Part shown: positions 48,695 through 57,489 of the stretch, piece by piece
How positions within the stretch are numbered: position 1 is the stretch's first letter
Layout of the letters: every line of letters starts with the position of its first letter
Assembly: GCA_016716715.1 (NCBI GenBank)
Contig: JADJVE010000002.1
Span: 124,001 to 188,000, forward strand
Direction of reading: 5' to 3'
DNA length: 64,000 bases
Origin: Acidobacteriota bacterium
GTDB lineage: Bacteria > Acidobacteriota > Thermoanaerobaculia > UBA5066
Notes under the pieces: model-generated
Seen by the model: the letters and a program-made list of their open reading frames with translations, nothing else
What the model was told of the DNA's origin: nothing
The model's database searches: none
Program-made: the position numbers and the translations under genes

Positions 48695-50329
48695 ATGATC
48701 GCGCTCTCAGGCATCAACAAGCAGTACGGCCGCCAGGTCCTCTTCGTCGACGCCTCGTTCCAGCTGAACACCGGAGAGAAGATCGGCCTCGTCGGCCCGA
48801 ACGGAGCCGGCAAGACGACGATCTTCCGGCTCATCACGGGCGAGGAGCACGCCGACGACGGCGACGTGTCCGTGCCGAAGAAGCTCTCGATCGGCTACTT
48901 CAAGCAGGAGATCGACGAGATGGCGGGGCGGCCCGTCCTCGACGAGGCGATCGCCGGCAGCGGACGCCTCGGCGACCTCCACCACGAGCTCCTCGACCTC
49001 GAGCACGCGCTGGGAGACCCTTCCCGCGCGGACGAGATGGAGAAGATCCTCGAGCGGTTCGGCGAGGTGCAGGGCGAGTACCAGCAGCGGGGCGGCTACG
49101 AGCTCGAGGCGCGCGCCCGCGAGGTCCTCCACGGCCTCGGCTTCGACGACGCGCGCATCGACGGCGACGTCGGCGCGCTCTCGGGCGGCTGGAAGATGCG
49201 TGTCGCGATGGCCAAGGTGCTCCTCGGCCGGCCCGACGTCCTCCTCATGGACGAGCCGACGAACCATCTCGACATCGAGTCGATCCTCTGGCTCGAGGAG
49301 TACCTGAAGAAATACCCGGGCTCGCTCCTCATGACGTGCCACGACCGGGACTTCATGAACCGCGTCGTGACGAAGGTCGTCGAGATCGACGCGGGCGAGA
49401 CGATCACGTACTCCGGCAACTACGACTTCTACGAGCGCGAGCGTCTCCAGCGCGAAAGCCAGCGCGAGGCCGCGTTCGCGCGGCAGCAGGCGATGCTCGC
49501 GAAGGAGAACCGCTTCATCGAGCGTTTCCAGACGCACGCGTCGAAGGCCGCCCAGGTGCAGAGCCGCGTCAAGAAGCTCGAGAAGATCGAGACCATCGAG
49601 CTGCCGAAGAAGCGCGCCGTCGTGCGCTTCGACTTCAAGGCGCCGGCCCGTTCGGGCGACGACGTCGCGGTCCTCGAGAAGCTCTCGAAGGGCTACGGCG
49701 AGAGGCGCCTTTACGACGGCTTCGACTTCCTGATCCGCCGCGGCGAGCGCTGGTGTGTGATGGGCGTGAACGGCGCCGGGAAGTCCACGCTCCTCAAGAT
49801 GGTCGCGGGCATGCTGCCGCCCGACGCCGGCTCCGTGCGCGTCGGCGCGAGCGTGAGGCTCGGCTACTTCTCGCAGCAGGCGCTCGACGTCCTCGACCCC
49901 GAGCTGACGGTGCTCGAGCAGGTCCAGAAGGACTTCCCCGCAGCCGGCATCGGCGTGCTCCGGGCCCTCGTCGGCGCCTTCCAGTTCTCGGGCGACGACG
50001 TGGACAAGAAAGTCCGCTTCCTCTCGGGCGGCGAGAAATCGCGCCTCGTGATGGCGCGCATGCTGTTCGATCCGCCCAACTTCCTCGTCCTCGACGAGCC
50101 CACGAACCACCTCGACCTCGCGACGAAGGAAATGCTCGTCGAGTCGCTCTCGAAGTTCGAGGGGACGATGCTCTTCGTCTCCCACGACCGCGCTTTCCTC
50201 CGCGGGCTCTCGAACCGGGTCCTCGTGCTCTCCGAGAACGACTCGTCCGACCCGCCCCACGCCTACGGCGGCTCGTACGCGGAGTGGGTGTCACGCACCG
50301 GGCACGAGGCGCCGGGCGTCCACGCATAA
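48695..50329 (+). CDS. ABC-F family ribosome-associated ATPase
   Basis: 544 residues, two fused nucleotide-binding domains and no membrane part. NBD1: GPNGAGKTT, LSGGWKMRVAMAKVLL, LLMDEPTNHLD. A charged linker (about 235-305, RLQRESQREAAFARQQAMLAKE) corresponds to the P-site tRNA interaction motif. NBD2: GVNGAGKST, LSGGEKSRLVMARML, LVLDEPTNHLD. ABC-F proteins act on stalled or initiating ribosomes; the subtype (EttA, YbiT or Uup) is not resolved, but length and linker fit the YbiT/Uup range. Confidence 0.92.
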   Translation: MIALSGINKQYGRQVLFVDASFQLNTGEKIGLVGPNGAGKTTIFRLITGEEHADDGDVSVPKKLSIGYFKQEIDEMAGRPVLDEAIAGSGRLGDLHHELLDLEHALGDPSRADEMEKILERFGEVQGEYQQRGGYELEARAREVLHGLGFDDARIDGDVGALSGGWKMRVAMAKVLLGRPDVLLMDEPTNHLDIESILWLEEYLKKYPGSLLMTCHDRDFMNRVVTKVVEIDAGETITYSGNYDFYERERLQRESQREAAFARQQAMLAKENRFIERFQTHASKAAQVQSRVKKLEKIETIELPKKRAVVRFDFKAPARSGDDVAVLEKLSKGYGERRLYDGFDFLIRRGERWCVMGVNGAGKSTLLKMVAGMLPPDAGSVRVGASVRLGYFSQQALDVLDPELTVLEQVQKDFPAAGIGVLRALVGAFQFSGDDVDKKVRFLSGGEKSRLVMARMLFDPPNFLVLDEPTNHLDLATKEMLVESLSKFEGTMLFVSHDRAFLRGLSNRVLVLSENDSSDPPHAYGGSYAEWVSRTGHEAPGVHA

Positions 50330-50330
50330 T
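50325..50330 (+). promoter_or_regulatory. -10-like hexamer of the GT39-like gene (leaderless)
   Basis: CATAAT (five of six), 6 nt before the ATG at 50337; overlaps the TAA stop of the ABC-F gene. Confidence 0.35.
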
Positions 50331-50336
50331 CGGCCG

Positions 50337-52034
50337 ATGTCCCGCACGCGGTTCGCGGCCGCATTGGCGGTCCTCGCCTGCGTCGCCCTCGCGGGCGCAG
50401 AGCGGGCGCGCTTCTCTCTCTGGACGACGTCCGACGAGCCCCCGCACCTCGCCGCCGCCCGCGAATGGCGGTTCGGCTCCGGGATGGTTTCGAACTTCGA
50501 GCACCCCGTCCTTCTGAAGGTGATCGCGGGCAGCACGCTTCCGGCGACGAAACCCGGCCTCGAGATCGACGAGACGCGCGCGGGCCGGGCGGCGATTCCG
50601 TTCGTCCTCGCCCTCCTCGTCGTCGCGACCGGCCTCCTCGGCCGCGCCGTCGCCGGACCGGTAGCCGGCCTCGCGGCCGCCGCCGTCCTCGCGGTCGAGC
50701 CGACGTTCCGGGGCCACGGCACGCTCGTCCAGAGCGACGTCCTGCTGACTCTTTTTCTCGTCTCCGGGGCGTTCGCGCTCGAGAAGGCTGCGGCGGACGG
50801 CGTCGATCGCCGGTGGCTCGCGGCGAGCGGCGTCCTCTACGGCCTCGCGATGGCGGCGAAGTACTCGGCATTCCCGTTCCTCGCCGTCTTCGCCTTCATC
50901 GCGATCCTGCGGCTCGCACGGCGCGATCCTCCCTCTTCACCTTCCAAGAAGATCTTCTCTTCTCTCTCTCTCGTCCTCGTCTTCATCGTCGTTCCCGCCC
51001 TCCTTACGCTCGCGCTCGTACAGTTCCTCGCGTACGCCGGCACGACGGACGCGGCCTTCCGGCAGGGTCTGCGCGCCGCGTTCGAAGGCCTGCCGCAGGA
51101 GGGCGCCGTCGTCGCTCTCGCGAAGAGGTTTCCGAAGTGGATCGCGGGCTACGGCGCGGGCCTCCTCTTCGTGCAGGGCGTCGCGGGCCCCGGCGAGCGC
51201 TTCAACTATTTCTTTGGATCGGTGCGTGGGACTGGCTCGCTTCTCTACTTCCCCGTCGCGCTCGGAATCAAGCTCACGACCGCCGCCGTCCTCGGGTCTC
51301 TCGCCGCGCTCGGCGCGGGCGCCGCCGCGCTCGTGCGCGGGCCGCGCCTCCGAAGCCTGGCCTCACGCGCCTGGCTGCCCGCCGCCCTCGGCGGCACGTA
51401 CCTCGCCGCCGCGTGCGTCTCGAACGTCAACATCGGCGTCCGCCACGCGCTCCCGTGCGTTCCGTTCCTCCTCGTTGCCGCAGCCGCCGCCGCGGCCATC
51501 CTCCTCGAGGAGCGGCCGCGCGTCCTCCGCGCGGCCCTCTCCGCCGTCGTCCTTCTCGCGGCGGCCGAGTCGGCCCTCCGCGCCGGGCGCGAGATCTCCT
51601 TCGGGAACTTCCTCGTGGGCGGGCCGGCCGGCGTGCCGCCGGTCCTCTCGGATTCCAACGTCGACTGGGGCCAGGAGCAGGGGCTCGTCTTCGACCGCGT
51701 GAGGCGCGGGGACCTCGGAAGGGTCGCGATGGCGTCTCTGCTCGTCGACGAGACCGGCGCGACACGCGCCGGCATCGCCGGCCTGGCGCTCAGGGGCGAT
51801 GCCGACGCGGACACCGTGTTTTTCTCGCGCTTCCTCTGGGACCTCGGGGCGGCGATCGAGAAGAACGACGACACGTACTCGAAGTTCGTCTGGCTGCGCG
51901 GCTGGCTGCCGCCGCTGCGGCGCGGACTCGAGGCCCGGGCCTCGTCGATCGCCCCGTTCGGCGACGCTTACCTTCTCCTGCGTCTCAGACCGGTCACGGC
52001 CGCCCCGTCGTCAGCGCCCGGCTCCACTCCGTGA
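50337..52034 (+). CDS. Membrane glycosyltransferase, GT39/PMT-like
   Basis: 565 residues with about 11 helices. The first loop carries TTSDEPPHLAAAREWRF, the Asp-Glu pair of GT-C transferases, and FEHPVLLKVIAGSTLP, then LAVEPTFRGHGTLVQSDVLLTLF. A DSNVDWGQ motif near residue 440 is common in this group. Lipid-linked sugar donor expected; acceptor unknown. The 3' end overlaps the convergent GT-C gene by 41 bp. One TTCNAAGAA motif at 50942. Confidence 0.82.
   Translation: MSRTRFAAALAVLACVALAGAERARFSLWTTSDEPPHLAAAREWRFGSGMVSNFEHPVLLKVIAGSTLPATKPGLEIDETRAGRAAIPFVLALLVVATGLLGRAVAGPVAGLAAAAVLAVEPTFRGHGTLVQSDVLLTLFLVSGAFALEKAAADGVDRRWLAASGVLYGLAMAAKYSAFPFLAVFAFIAILRLARRDPPSSPSKKIFSSLSLVLVFIVVPALLTLALVQFLAYAGTTDAAFRQGLRAAFEGLPQEGAVVALAKRFPKWIAGYGAGLLFVQGVAGPGERFNYFFGSVRGTGSLLYFPVALGIKLTTAAVLGSLAALGAGAAALVRGPRLRSLASRAWLPAALGGTYLAAACVSNVNIGVRHALPCVPFLLVAAAAAAAILLEERPRVLRAALSAVVLLAAAESALRAGREISFGNFLVGGPAGVPPVLSDSNVDWGQEQGLVFDRVRRGDLGRVAMASLLVDETGATRAGIAGLALRGDADADTVFFSRFLWDLGAAIEKNDDTYSKFVWLRGWLPPLRRGLEARASSIAPFGDAYLLLRLRPVTAAPSSAPGSTP
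50942..50950 (+). repeat. TTCNAAGAA motif copy
   Basis: TCACC-TTCCAAGAA-GATCTTC inside the GT39-like gene, followed by a run of TCT codons that are unusual for this genome. Confidence 0.4.
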
Positions 52035-53823
52035 GCGTCCAGCCGCGCTGACGGGCGACGCCAAGGGCGCCCGCAAAGGCCTCGCGCTGCGCCTCGGGCA
52101 GGCACGCGAAGTCTCCGGGCGGCGCCGCCATCGCGCGGACGAAGAGGATCCATGCGTGGCATGAAGAAGAAGAAGAGAGAAGAGAAGTTTTCTTAGAAAG
52201 GTAAGAAAGGGCGGCCGGCGCGCCCGTCCCCAGGCGCAGCGACTCGGCGACAAGCGCGACCGTGCGAGGGTCATTCGCAGAAATCTTCACTTCTCTCTTC
52301 GTCAGCTCTTCTCCGAGCGACGCCGCCCTCGCGAAGTCCTTCATGTCGATCGCCCGGACGAGCTGGTCGCGCAGGGCGTCGCGGTATGGGTCGACCGATT
52401 CGCTCCCCTCCCCCTCTTCAATTTCAAAGAACTCTCTTCCCCATCCGACTCTCAAGGGCGAGACCGCGAGGCGCAGGGCGGGAGCGGGCGACGGCGCGGG
52501 CGCGGGCCGGAACGGCGGATCGAGCTGCGGGAGGCTGCCGTCCCAGCCGCCCTTCAGACGCGCGGCGAGGACGAGCGCGTGAATGCGGATCGGGCTCCAC
52601 GCGGGCGTCAGGGAGAGATGGTGTGGCGCCGTCGCCCGCAGCGTGCCGTCCGGCGCGCGGTCGATCTCGTAAGGCGTCCCCGCCGCCCGCGACTCCGCGA
52701 TCGGCTGGGGCGCGACCCGGGACGAAAGCGCATACACGGCCGGAAACGGCACGAGCGCGCCGAGAGCGTTCACGGCAACGCCCGCAGCGAGCGCGAGCGC
52801 CCCCGCAACGCGCCACGCCCGGCCGCCCTGCGCGAGCGCGACGCCCGCCAGCGCGACGAGGCAGGGCAGCGCCGGCAGCACGAGGCGCGGCCCCCACCCC
52901 GCCTGCCCGTCCCACGCCCACCAGGCCGCCGACGCGAAAAGCAGTGCGAGCGCCGACGCGGCGAGAGCGAGCGCGAGCCGCGAGTCGCGTCGGCGCAGCA
53001 GCAGGAACCCGGGAACGGCGAGGGCCGAGAGCGGTGCGTACCAGAGGAGGCCCTTGTTCGGCAGCAGCGTCAGCCGCAGCAGCCCAGTGAAGAACGGGTA
53101 CGTGAACGTCTCTCCCCCGTACCCGCCTCCGAGCCTCCCGAAGCGGGCGATTTCGAGAAAGAGCCAGAGAAGAAGAATTCCTGCGAATGAAAGAAGCAGC
53201 GGCCAGGGCAGCGCGAGGCGGGTGGACGACGCGGCGCGGCGCCGCGGTGCAGGGGTGGCGGGCGGCGGGAACAGGGCGGCGACCAGCAGCGGCGCGACGA
53301 CGATCGCGAGCAGCGTCTTCGTCAGGATCGCCCAGCCCGCCGCGACGCCGAGGACGACCGGCCAGCCGCGCGACGCGGGTTCTTCGCGCAGCTCGGCGAC
53401 CGCGAGGACGGACAGCGTGACGCAGAGCGCCTGGAGGGGCTCGCCGTAGTCGCTGCCCGCGTAGCCCCAGAGAGGCGTCGCGAGGACGAGCCCAGCGCCG
53501 ACCGCGGCCGCCGGAATCCGCGCGGCGCCGAGGACTCCGAGCGTACGCGCCGCCGCCCACGCGCAGCCCGCAAGGCAGAGGATCGGGACGAGGACGAAGA
53601 GCGGCGACGTCCGCGCCGCACCCGTCGCGCGCTCGACGGCCGCCGGCACGGCCTCGACGAGCGAGAGCCCCATCCCGTAACGCGACACGGCGTCCCCGCC
53701 AGGCCTCCGCGGCGCGTTGACGAAGTCGCGCGAGACGCCGATCTCGAAGAAGCGGGCGACGGCCGCGCCAGCCGAGAGCATTTCCCTCCCGTCCGGAATC
53801 AGGCCGTACGAGCGGCCGTCCAC
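51994..53823 (-). CDS. Polytopic membrane protein, GT-C glycosyltransferase-like
   Basis: At least 609 residues. About 11 hydrophobic helices up to residue 380, with LIPDGREMLSAGAAVARFF at the N-terminus and a soluble helical tail. The only standard start (GTG 53823) leaves out a hydrophobic segment that continues in frame upstream (FAGIAGLFVAAVLLAT), so the real start may be the CTG at 53904; see findings. The C-terminal 80 residues are A/T-rich at DNA level, with Ser and Lys runs and two TTCNAAGAA motifs. No catalytic motif confirmed. Confidence 0.7.
   Translation of the reverse strand: MDGRSYGLIPDGREMLSAGAAVARFFEIGVSRDFVNAPRRPGGDAVSRYGMGLSLVEAVPAAVERATGAARTSPLFVLVPILCLAGCAWAAARTLGVLGAARIPAAAVGAGLVLATPLWGYAGSDYGEPLQALCVTLSVLAVAELREEPASRGWPVVLGVAAGWAILTKTLLAIVVAPLLVAALFPPPATPAPRRRAASSTRLALPWPLLLSFAGILLLWLFLEIARFGRLGGGYGGETFTYPFFTGLLRLTLLPNKGLLWYAPLSALAVPGFLLLRRRDSRLALALAASALALLFASAAWWAWDGQAGWGPRLVLPALPCLVALAGVALAQGGRAWRVAGALALAAGVAVNALGALVPFPAVYALSSRVAPQPIAESRAAGTPYEIDRAPDGTLRATAPHHLSLTPAWSPIRIHALVLAARLKGGWDGSLPQLDPPFRPAPAPSPAPALRLAVSPLRVGWGREFFEIEEGEGSESVDPYRDALRDQLVRAIDMKDFARAASLGEELTKREVKISANDPRTVALVAESLRLGTGAPAALSYLSKKTSLLSSSSSCHAWILFVRAMAAPPGDFACLPEAQREAFAGALGVARQRGWTLTEWSRALTTGRP
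52190..52431. repeat. Minus/plus pair of TTCNAAGAA motifs
   Basis: TTCTTAGAA at 52190-52198 and TTCAAAGAA at 52423-52431, within the tail of the GT-C-like gene, in A/T-rich patches. Confidence 0.45.
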
Positions 53824-53844
53824 GGTCGCAAGGAGAACAGCCGC

Positions 53845-53880
53845 AACAAAAAGGCCGGCGATCCCCGCGAATCGCCGGCC
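53845..53880 (-). terminator. Hairpin with T-tract, possible intrinsic terminator
   Basis: Perfect 10 bp stem (GGCCGGCGAT, 53853-53862, with ATCGCCGGCC, 53871-53880) and an 8 nt loop. On the minus strand it is followed by TTTTTGTT. A T-tract like this is rare in so G/C-rich a sequence. It would end minus-strand transcription from the frameshifted gene and cstA, but it also overlaps a possible coding extension of the next gene. Confidence 0.6.
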
Positions 53881-53904
53881 CTGCGTTTCTTCGGCTCCCG
53901 TCAG

Positions 53905-54245
53905 GGATTTGCTGGGCTAACGCGACGGAATCGCCTTCGGGGTCGATCGTCTGGTCAGGACTGGGAACTTTCTCAGCGTCTTCGGGTCTTTGCGGGGCGG
54001 CGCTGGGCTTCTTCCCCGAATCTGGCCCGCATTCAGCCCAGGATCGGGCCCGGGCGCGGGGCGCGGGAGACGGCCGCGTGCTGCGTCGCCAGGACGCTCC
54101 AGTCGCGATTGAGCGAGGTTTTGAAGCTCGACGGGCCGCCCCTGAGCTGCCGGCGCCGTTTCAGGAGAGCCCTGGTGGCTCGAGTGATCCGGCGTTCGCC
54201 GTCTGGACGGGACAGCGATGTTCTGGCGCGGCAAAGCCATCCTTG
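53905..54245. other. Gene-poor stretch of about 340 bp
   Basis: No convincing gene on either strand. A minus-strand frame stays open through it to TAG at 53917, but its third-position G+C drops and the sequence is Pro/Arg-rich low-complexity, unlike neighbours. No tRNA or repeat recognised. Probably the decayed 3' region of the frameshifted gene, or a long untranslated tail ending in the hairpin. Confidence 0.4.
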
Positions 54246-54945
54246 TCACGTTGGTCGGCGCTTCTCCATCTCGGCGGGGTGTTTCGCGGCCGGGCGGGGC
54301 AGGCCAAGGGCGGCGCGGTGGCCGTCCGTCGTTCATCGTCTGCGCGATGTTGTTCGTGATGCGCGTGACGAGGTCGTTCACGATGTCGACCGGGTTGAAG
54401 ATGCGCTCGGGGTGCGAGATGAGGTCGCCGAGCATCGATTTGAGGTCGGTGAGCGGCCTGATGAGGAGGTCGTGCGGGTCGCGAAGTCGAACTTGCCCCG
54501 CACGGCGTTTTCGGCGGCGTTCGCCTTGGTCCGCACGAAGGCCGCCTTCTCCGCCGCTTCCACTTTCTGCTTTTCGGCCTCTGCCTGTGCGCGTCGGAGA
54601 AGGCCGATGACCGTCGCCTGCTCGCACGCCGTCAGGACCGGAACGGCCGCCACCATCGCCGGCTTCGGCGTGACCTTGGGCTGCAATGCGAGCGAACCGA
54701 CCTGAGGCCGCGGACGCCACAGGCGCGCGCACCGCGGTGGGCGGGTGCTCGGCCCTGTTCAGGATCTCCGCCGCCTTCCGGGCTGCTGCCAGGGCGTCGC
54801 TCTCCGCCCCCTGAACGAGTCCGCGCAGGTCGTCGCCGGCGGCCTTGACGCCGGCAAGGGCCGCGCCCGTGACCTCCCCGACGTTCCGGTTGATCGAGTT
54901 CACGAGCGTCTCGACGTTGCGGACCATGGTCCTGATGGAGTTCAC
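54246..54945 (-). pseudogene. Frameshifted gene for an Ala-rich helical (phasin-like?) protein
   Basis: Coding character jumps frames three times. Segment 1 has LVNSIRTMVRNVETLVNSIN, then GVKAAGDDLRGLVQGAESDA; near 54708 the frame shifts to PKVTPKPAMVAAVPVLTACE and a helical stretch RRAQAEAEKQKVEAAEKAAF; near 54485 it shifts back to LTDLKSMLGDLISHPERIF and VDIVNDLVTRITNNIAQT; near 54320 it shifts again to a short end with TGA at 54246. High third-position G+C in each segment argues that all were once one gene of about 230 residues. GTG 54945 is the likeliest start. Function unknown. Confidence 0.5.
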
Positions 54946-55054
54946 GAGGTTTTCGATCGCACAGGTCAGACGGCGGCGGCGCGGCCGGGCGGGGCAGGGT
55001 CTGCGGGCGAAAATCTCCTGCCCGGGAGCGCCAGACCCCCCGGATGCGCTCGAT

Positions 55055-56884
55055 TCAGACCCGCCGGCGCGCGCCGCGGGCCTTCCACCAGCGCGGGAGC
55101 GCATCGAAGAGGACGAGGAGGACGCACGCCATCATCACGGCGGTCAATCCGGCATTGAGCGCGCCCTTGAACGCGTCCGCCGGCTTCGCCGAACGGGCGA
55201 GCGGCAGAAAGATGTCCCGGATCGAGAGCGCGCCCCCGGCGAGCGTCGTCGTCCCGAGGAACGCGAGCGGCGCGGCCGTCGTCCACGCGTAGCGCGCCTT
55301 GCCCTCGTTCACGAGGACGCTCGTCGCGACCGTGAGCGCGACGACCGCGAGGAGCTGGTTCGCGACGCCGAACATCGGCCAGAGCGTCTGGATCGATCCC
55401 GTGAAGATGAACCAGCTCCAGCCTCCCACGACGAGCGCGGTCGCCAGGACGCTTCCCGGCAGCCAGTCCGTCTTGCCGAAGCGCGGGGAGACGCGCCCGA
55501 GCAGCTCCTGCACGAGGAAGCGGCCGATCCGCGTGCCGGTGTCGATCGTCGTGAGCACGAAGAGCGCCTCGAACATGATGACGAAGTGGTAGAAGTACGA
55601 CATGAACGCGCGGGCGCCCGGCAGGTCGCCGAAAATCTGCGCGATCCCGACCGCGAGCGACACGCCGCCGCCCGTCCGGCCTTCGAGGCGCGGCTCGCCG
55701 ACGAGCGCCGCCAGCTCCGAGAGGCGGCCGCCGTCCAGTCCGGTCTTGGCGACGAGCGCCTGGAACGCGGCCGGCGAGAGGTTGATCCGGAAGTAGTCCG
55801 CCGGGAAGAGCGAGCAGGCGGCGACGAGCGCCGTGACGCCCACAAGGCTCTCCATCAGCATCGCGCCGTAACCGATCGGCCGCGCGTCGCGCTCGTTGTC
55901 GATCATCTTGGGCGTCGTGCCCGAGGACACGAGAGCGTGGAAGCCCGAGATCGCCCCGCACGCGATCGTCACGAACATGAACGGAAACAGCGCGCCCGGG
56001 ACGAGAGGCCCGCCGCCCGACGTGAAGGCCGACAGCGCGGGGGCCTTGACCTCCGGGCGCACGAGGACGACCGTCGCAACGATGAGCGCGATCGTCCCGA
56101 CCTTCATGTAGCTCGAGAGGTAGTCGCGCGGGCAGAGGAGCATCCAGACGGGCAGCACGGAGGCGCAGAACCCGTAGACGGCGATCGAAGTCGTGAGGCC
56201 GTTCTCCGAGAGCATGAAGAAGTGCGCGTGCGCCGCCCACTGGTGTCCGGGCGAGAAGAGGCCGCCGAGGATCACGCACCCCAGAAGAAGCGTGACTCCG
56301 ATCGCGGAGGCTTCTCCCACCCGGCCGGGCCGGAGGCGGTACATCCAGAGACCCATGAGGAGGGCGATGGGGATGGACGCCGCGATCGCGAACGTTCCCC
56401 ACGCGCTCTCGGCGAGCGCCTTGACGACGATGAACCCGAGGACGGCCATGGCCACGACGACGATGAACAGGATCGCGACCATGGCGACCATGCCGCTGGC
56501 CGGGCTGATCTCGTCCCGCGCGATCTCCGCGAGCGAGCGCCCGCCGCGCCGGATCGAGGCGACGAGGATCACGAAGTCCTGAACGGCGCCCGCGAGACAG
56601 ACGCCGAAAACGAGCCACAGGAAGCCCGGCAGCCACCCGAATTGCGCGGCGAGCACGGGTCCGATGAGCGGGCCCGCGCCGGAGATCGCCGCGAAGTGGT
56701 GGCCCCAGAGCACCCAGCGGTTCGTGGGGTGGAAGTTCTGGCCGTCGCGGAGGGTGTGCGCGGGCGTCAGCCGCGTCTCGTCGAGGACGAGCACTTTCTT
56801 CGCGAGAAACGCGCTGTAGTACCGGTAGAAGACGGCGTAGACGCCCAGCGCGCCGAGCACCAGCCAGAATGCGTTGACCGTCAC
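55055..56884 (-). CDS. cstA: Carbon starvation protein A family, peptide/pyruvate transporter
   Basis: 609 residues, about 16 helices. CstA signatures: NRWVLWGHHFAAISGAGPLIGP, LVFGVCLAGAVQDF, SRRG-type loop SIRRGGRSLAEIARDEI, CGAISGFHALVSSGTTPK, GYGAMLMESLVGV, and WPMFGVANQLLAVVAL. Known members import peptides or pyruvate when carbon is scarce. GTG start with TAGAAT 7 nt upstream. Slightly shorter than the E. coli protein (about 700), like the short YjiY/BtsT-type forms. Confidence 0.94.
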   Translation of the reverse strand: MTVNAFWLVLGALGVYAVFYRYYSAFLAKKVLVLDETRLTPAHTLRDGQNFHPTNRWVLWGHHFAAISGAGPLIGPVLAAQFGWLPGFLWLVFGVCLAGAVQDFVILVASIRRGGRSLAEIARDEISPASGMVAMVAILFIVVVAMAVLGFIVVKALAESAWGTFAIAASIPIALLMGLWMYRLRPGRVGEASAIGVTLLLGCVILGGLFSPGHQWAAHAHFFMLSENGLTTSIAVYGFCASVLPVWMLLCPRDYLSSYMKVGTIALIVATVVLVRPEVKAPALSAFTSGGGPLVPGALFPFMFVTIACGAISGFHALVSSGTTPKMIDNERDARPIGYGAMLMESLVGVTALVAACSLFPADYFRINLSPAAFQALVAKTGLDGGRLSELAALVGEPRLEGRTGGGVSLAVGIAQIFGDLPGARAFMSYFYHFVIMFEALFVLTTIDTGTRIGRFLVQELLGRVSPRFGKTDWLPGSVLATALVVGGWSWFIFTGSIQTLWPMFGVANQLLAVVALTVATSVLVNEGKARYAWTTAAPLAFLGTTTLAGGALSIRDIFLPLARSAKPADAFKGALNAGLTAVMMACVLLVLFDALPRWWKARGARRRV

Positions 56885-56891
56885 CCTGGAG

Positions 56892-56897
56892 ATTCTA
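56892..56897 (-). promoter_or_regulatory. -10-like hexamer of cstA (leaderless)
   Basis: TAGAAT on the minus strand, 7 nt before the GTG at 56884. Confidence 0.45.
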
Positions 56898-56908
56898 CGG
56901 GCGGGCGC

Positions 56909-57358
56909 TCAGTTGGAGGGCCGCTCGGACAGGCCGTAACAGCCCGGCGTCAGGCACGCGAGGCGGGCCGGCCCGGCCTTCACCGGCGAGTCGGGCGCGA
57001 CGGCGGGCACGACGGACACGCAATCGGCCCCGGCCGGCCTGAAGCGCGTCGCGAGCGTGATCGTGCGCTGCTCGCCGGCGCCCATCGAGCCGACGTCGAC
57101 GTGCCCGACCAAGACCGCTCCCGTCTTCGCGTCGAGGGCGACGCCCTTCGCGGCGGCCGCGCCGCGGTTCGAGACGCGGACCCGGAGCTTGAGCTCCTGC
57201 CCGAAGGCGGCGGGGAAACCCGGGTCGACGCTGACCTCGAGGACGCCCACGTCGGGCGCCTGGGCGCGCGCGGGAGCCGGCGCAAGAGCCGGGACGAGGA
57301 TCAGCGCCGCGGCGAGGACCGCGGCAAACGTCGATGTGAGGCAACGGTCATTTCGCAT
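56909..57358 (-). CDS. Secreted single-domain protein, CARDB-like
   Basis: 149 residues. Signal peptide (RCLTSTFAAVLAAALILVPA, cleavage about APARAQA), then one Ig/CARDB-like domain: DVGVLEVSVDPGFPAAFGQE, LRVRVSNRGAAAAKGVALDA, MGAGEQRTITL. Three Cys near the end (ADCVSVV, RLACLTPGC) may form disulfides. GGGGACG precedes the ATG. Probably an adhesion or binding module; no partner evident. Confidence 0.6.
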   Translation of the reverse strand: MRNDRCLTSTFAAVLAAALILVPALAPAPARAQAPDVGVLEVSVDPGFPAAFGQELKLRVRVSNRGAAAAKGVALDAKTGAVLVGHVDVGSMGAGEQRTITLATRFRPAGADCVSVVPAVAPDSPVKAGPARLACLTPGCYGLSERPSN

Positions 57359-57489
57359 CTCGTCCCCTTTGATCAAGGTGCGCTCCTCGCGGCCGATCGT
57401 CCACTCCGTCGGATAGTCCCGACGCGCTAATCGCGCGTCCCGGAGCGCCAGAAGCCCGTTCTGGCCCCTGAGCGACAGGTTCCGGGCCC

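Noticed and set aside
54109..54705. Plus-strand ORFs over the frameshifted region
   Set aside because: Low-complexity composition and no start signals; the minus-strand pieces have better third-position G+C and helical protein character.
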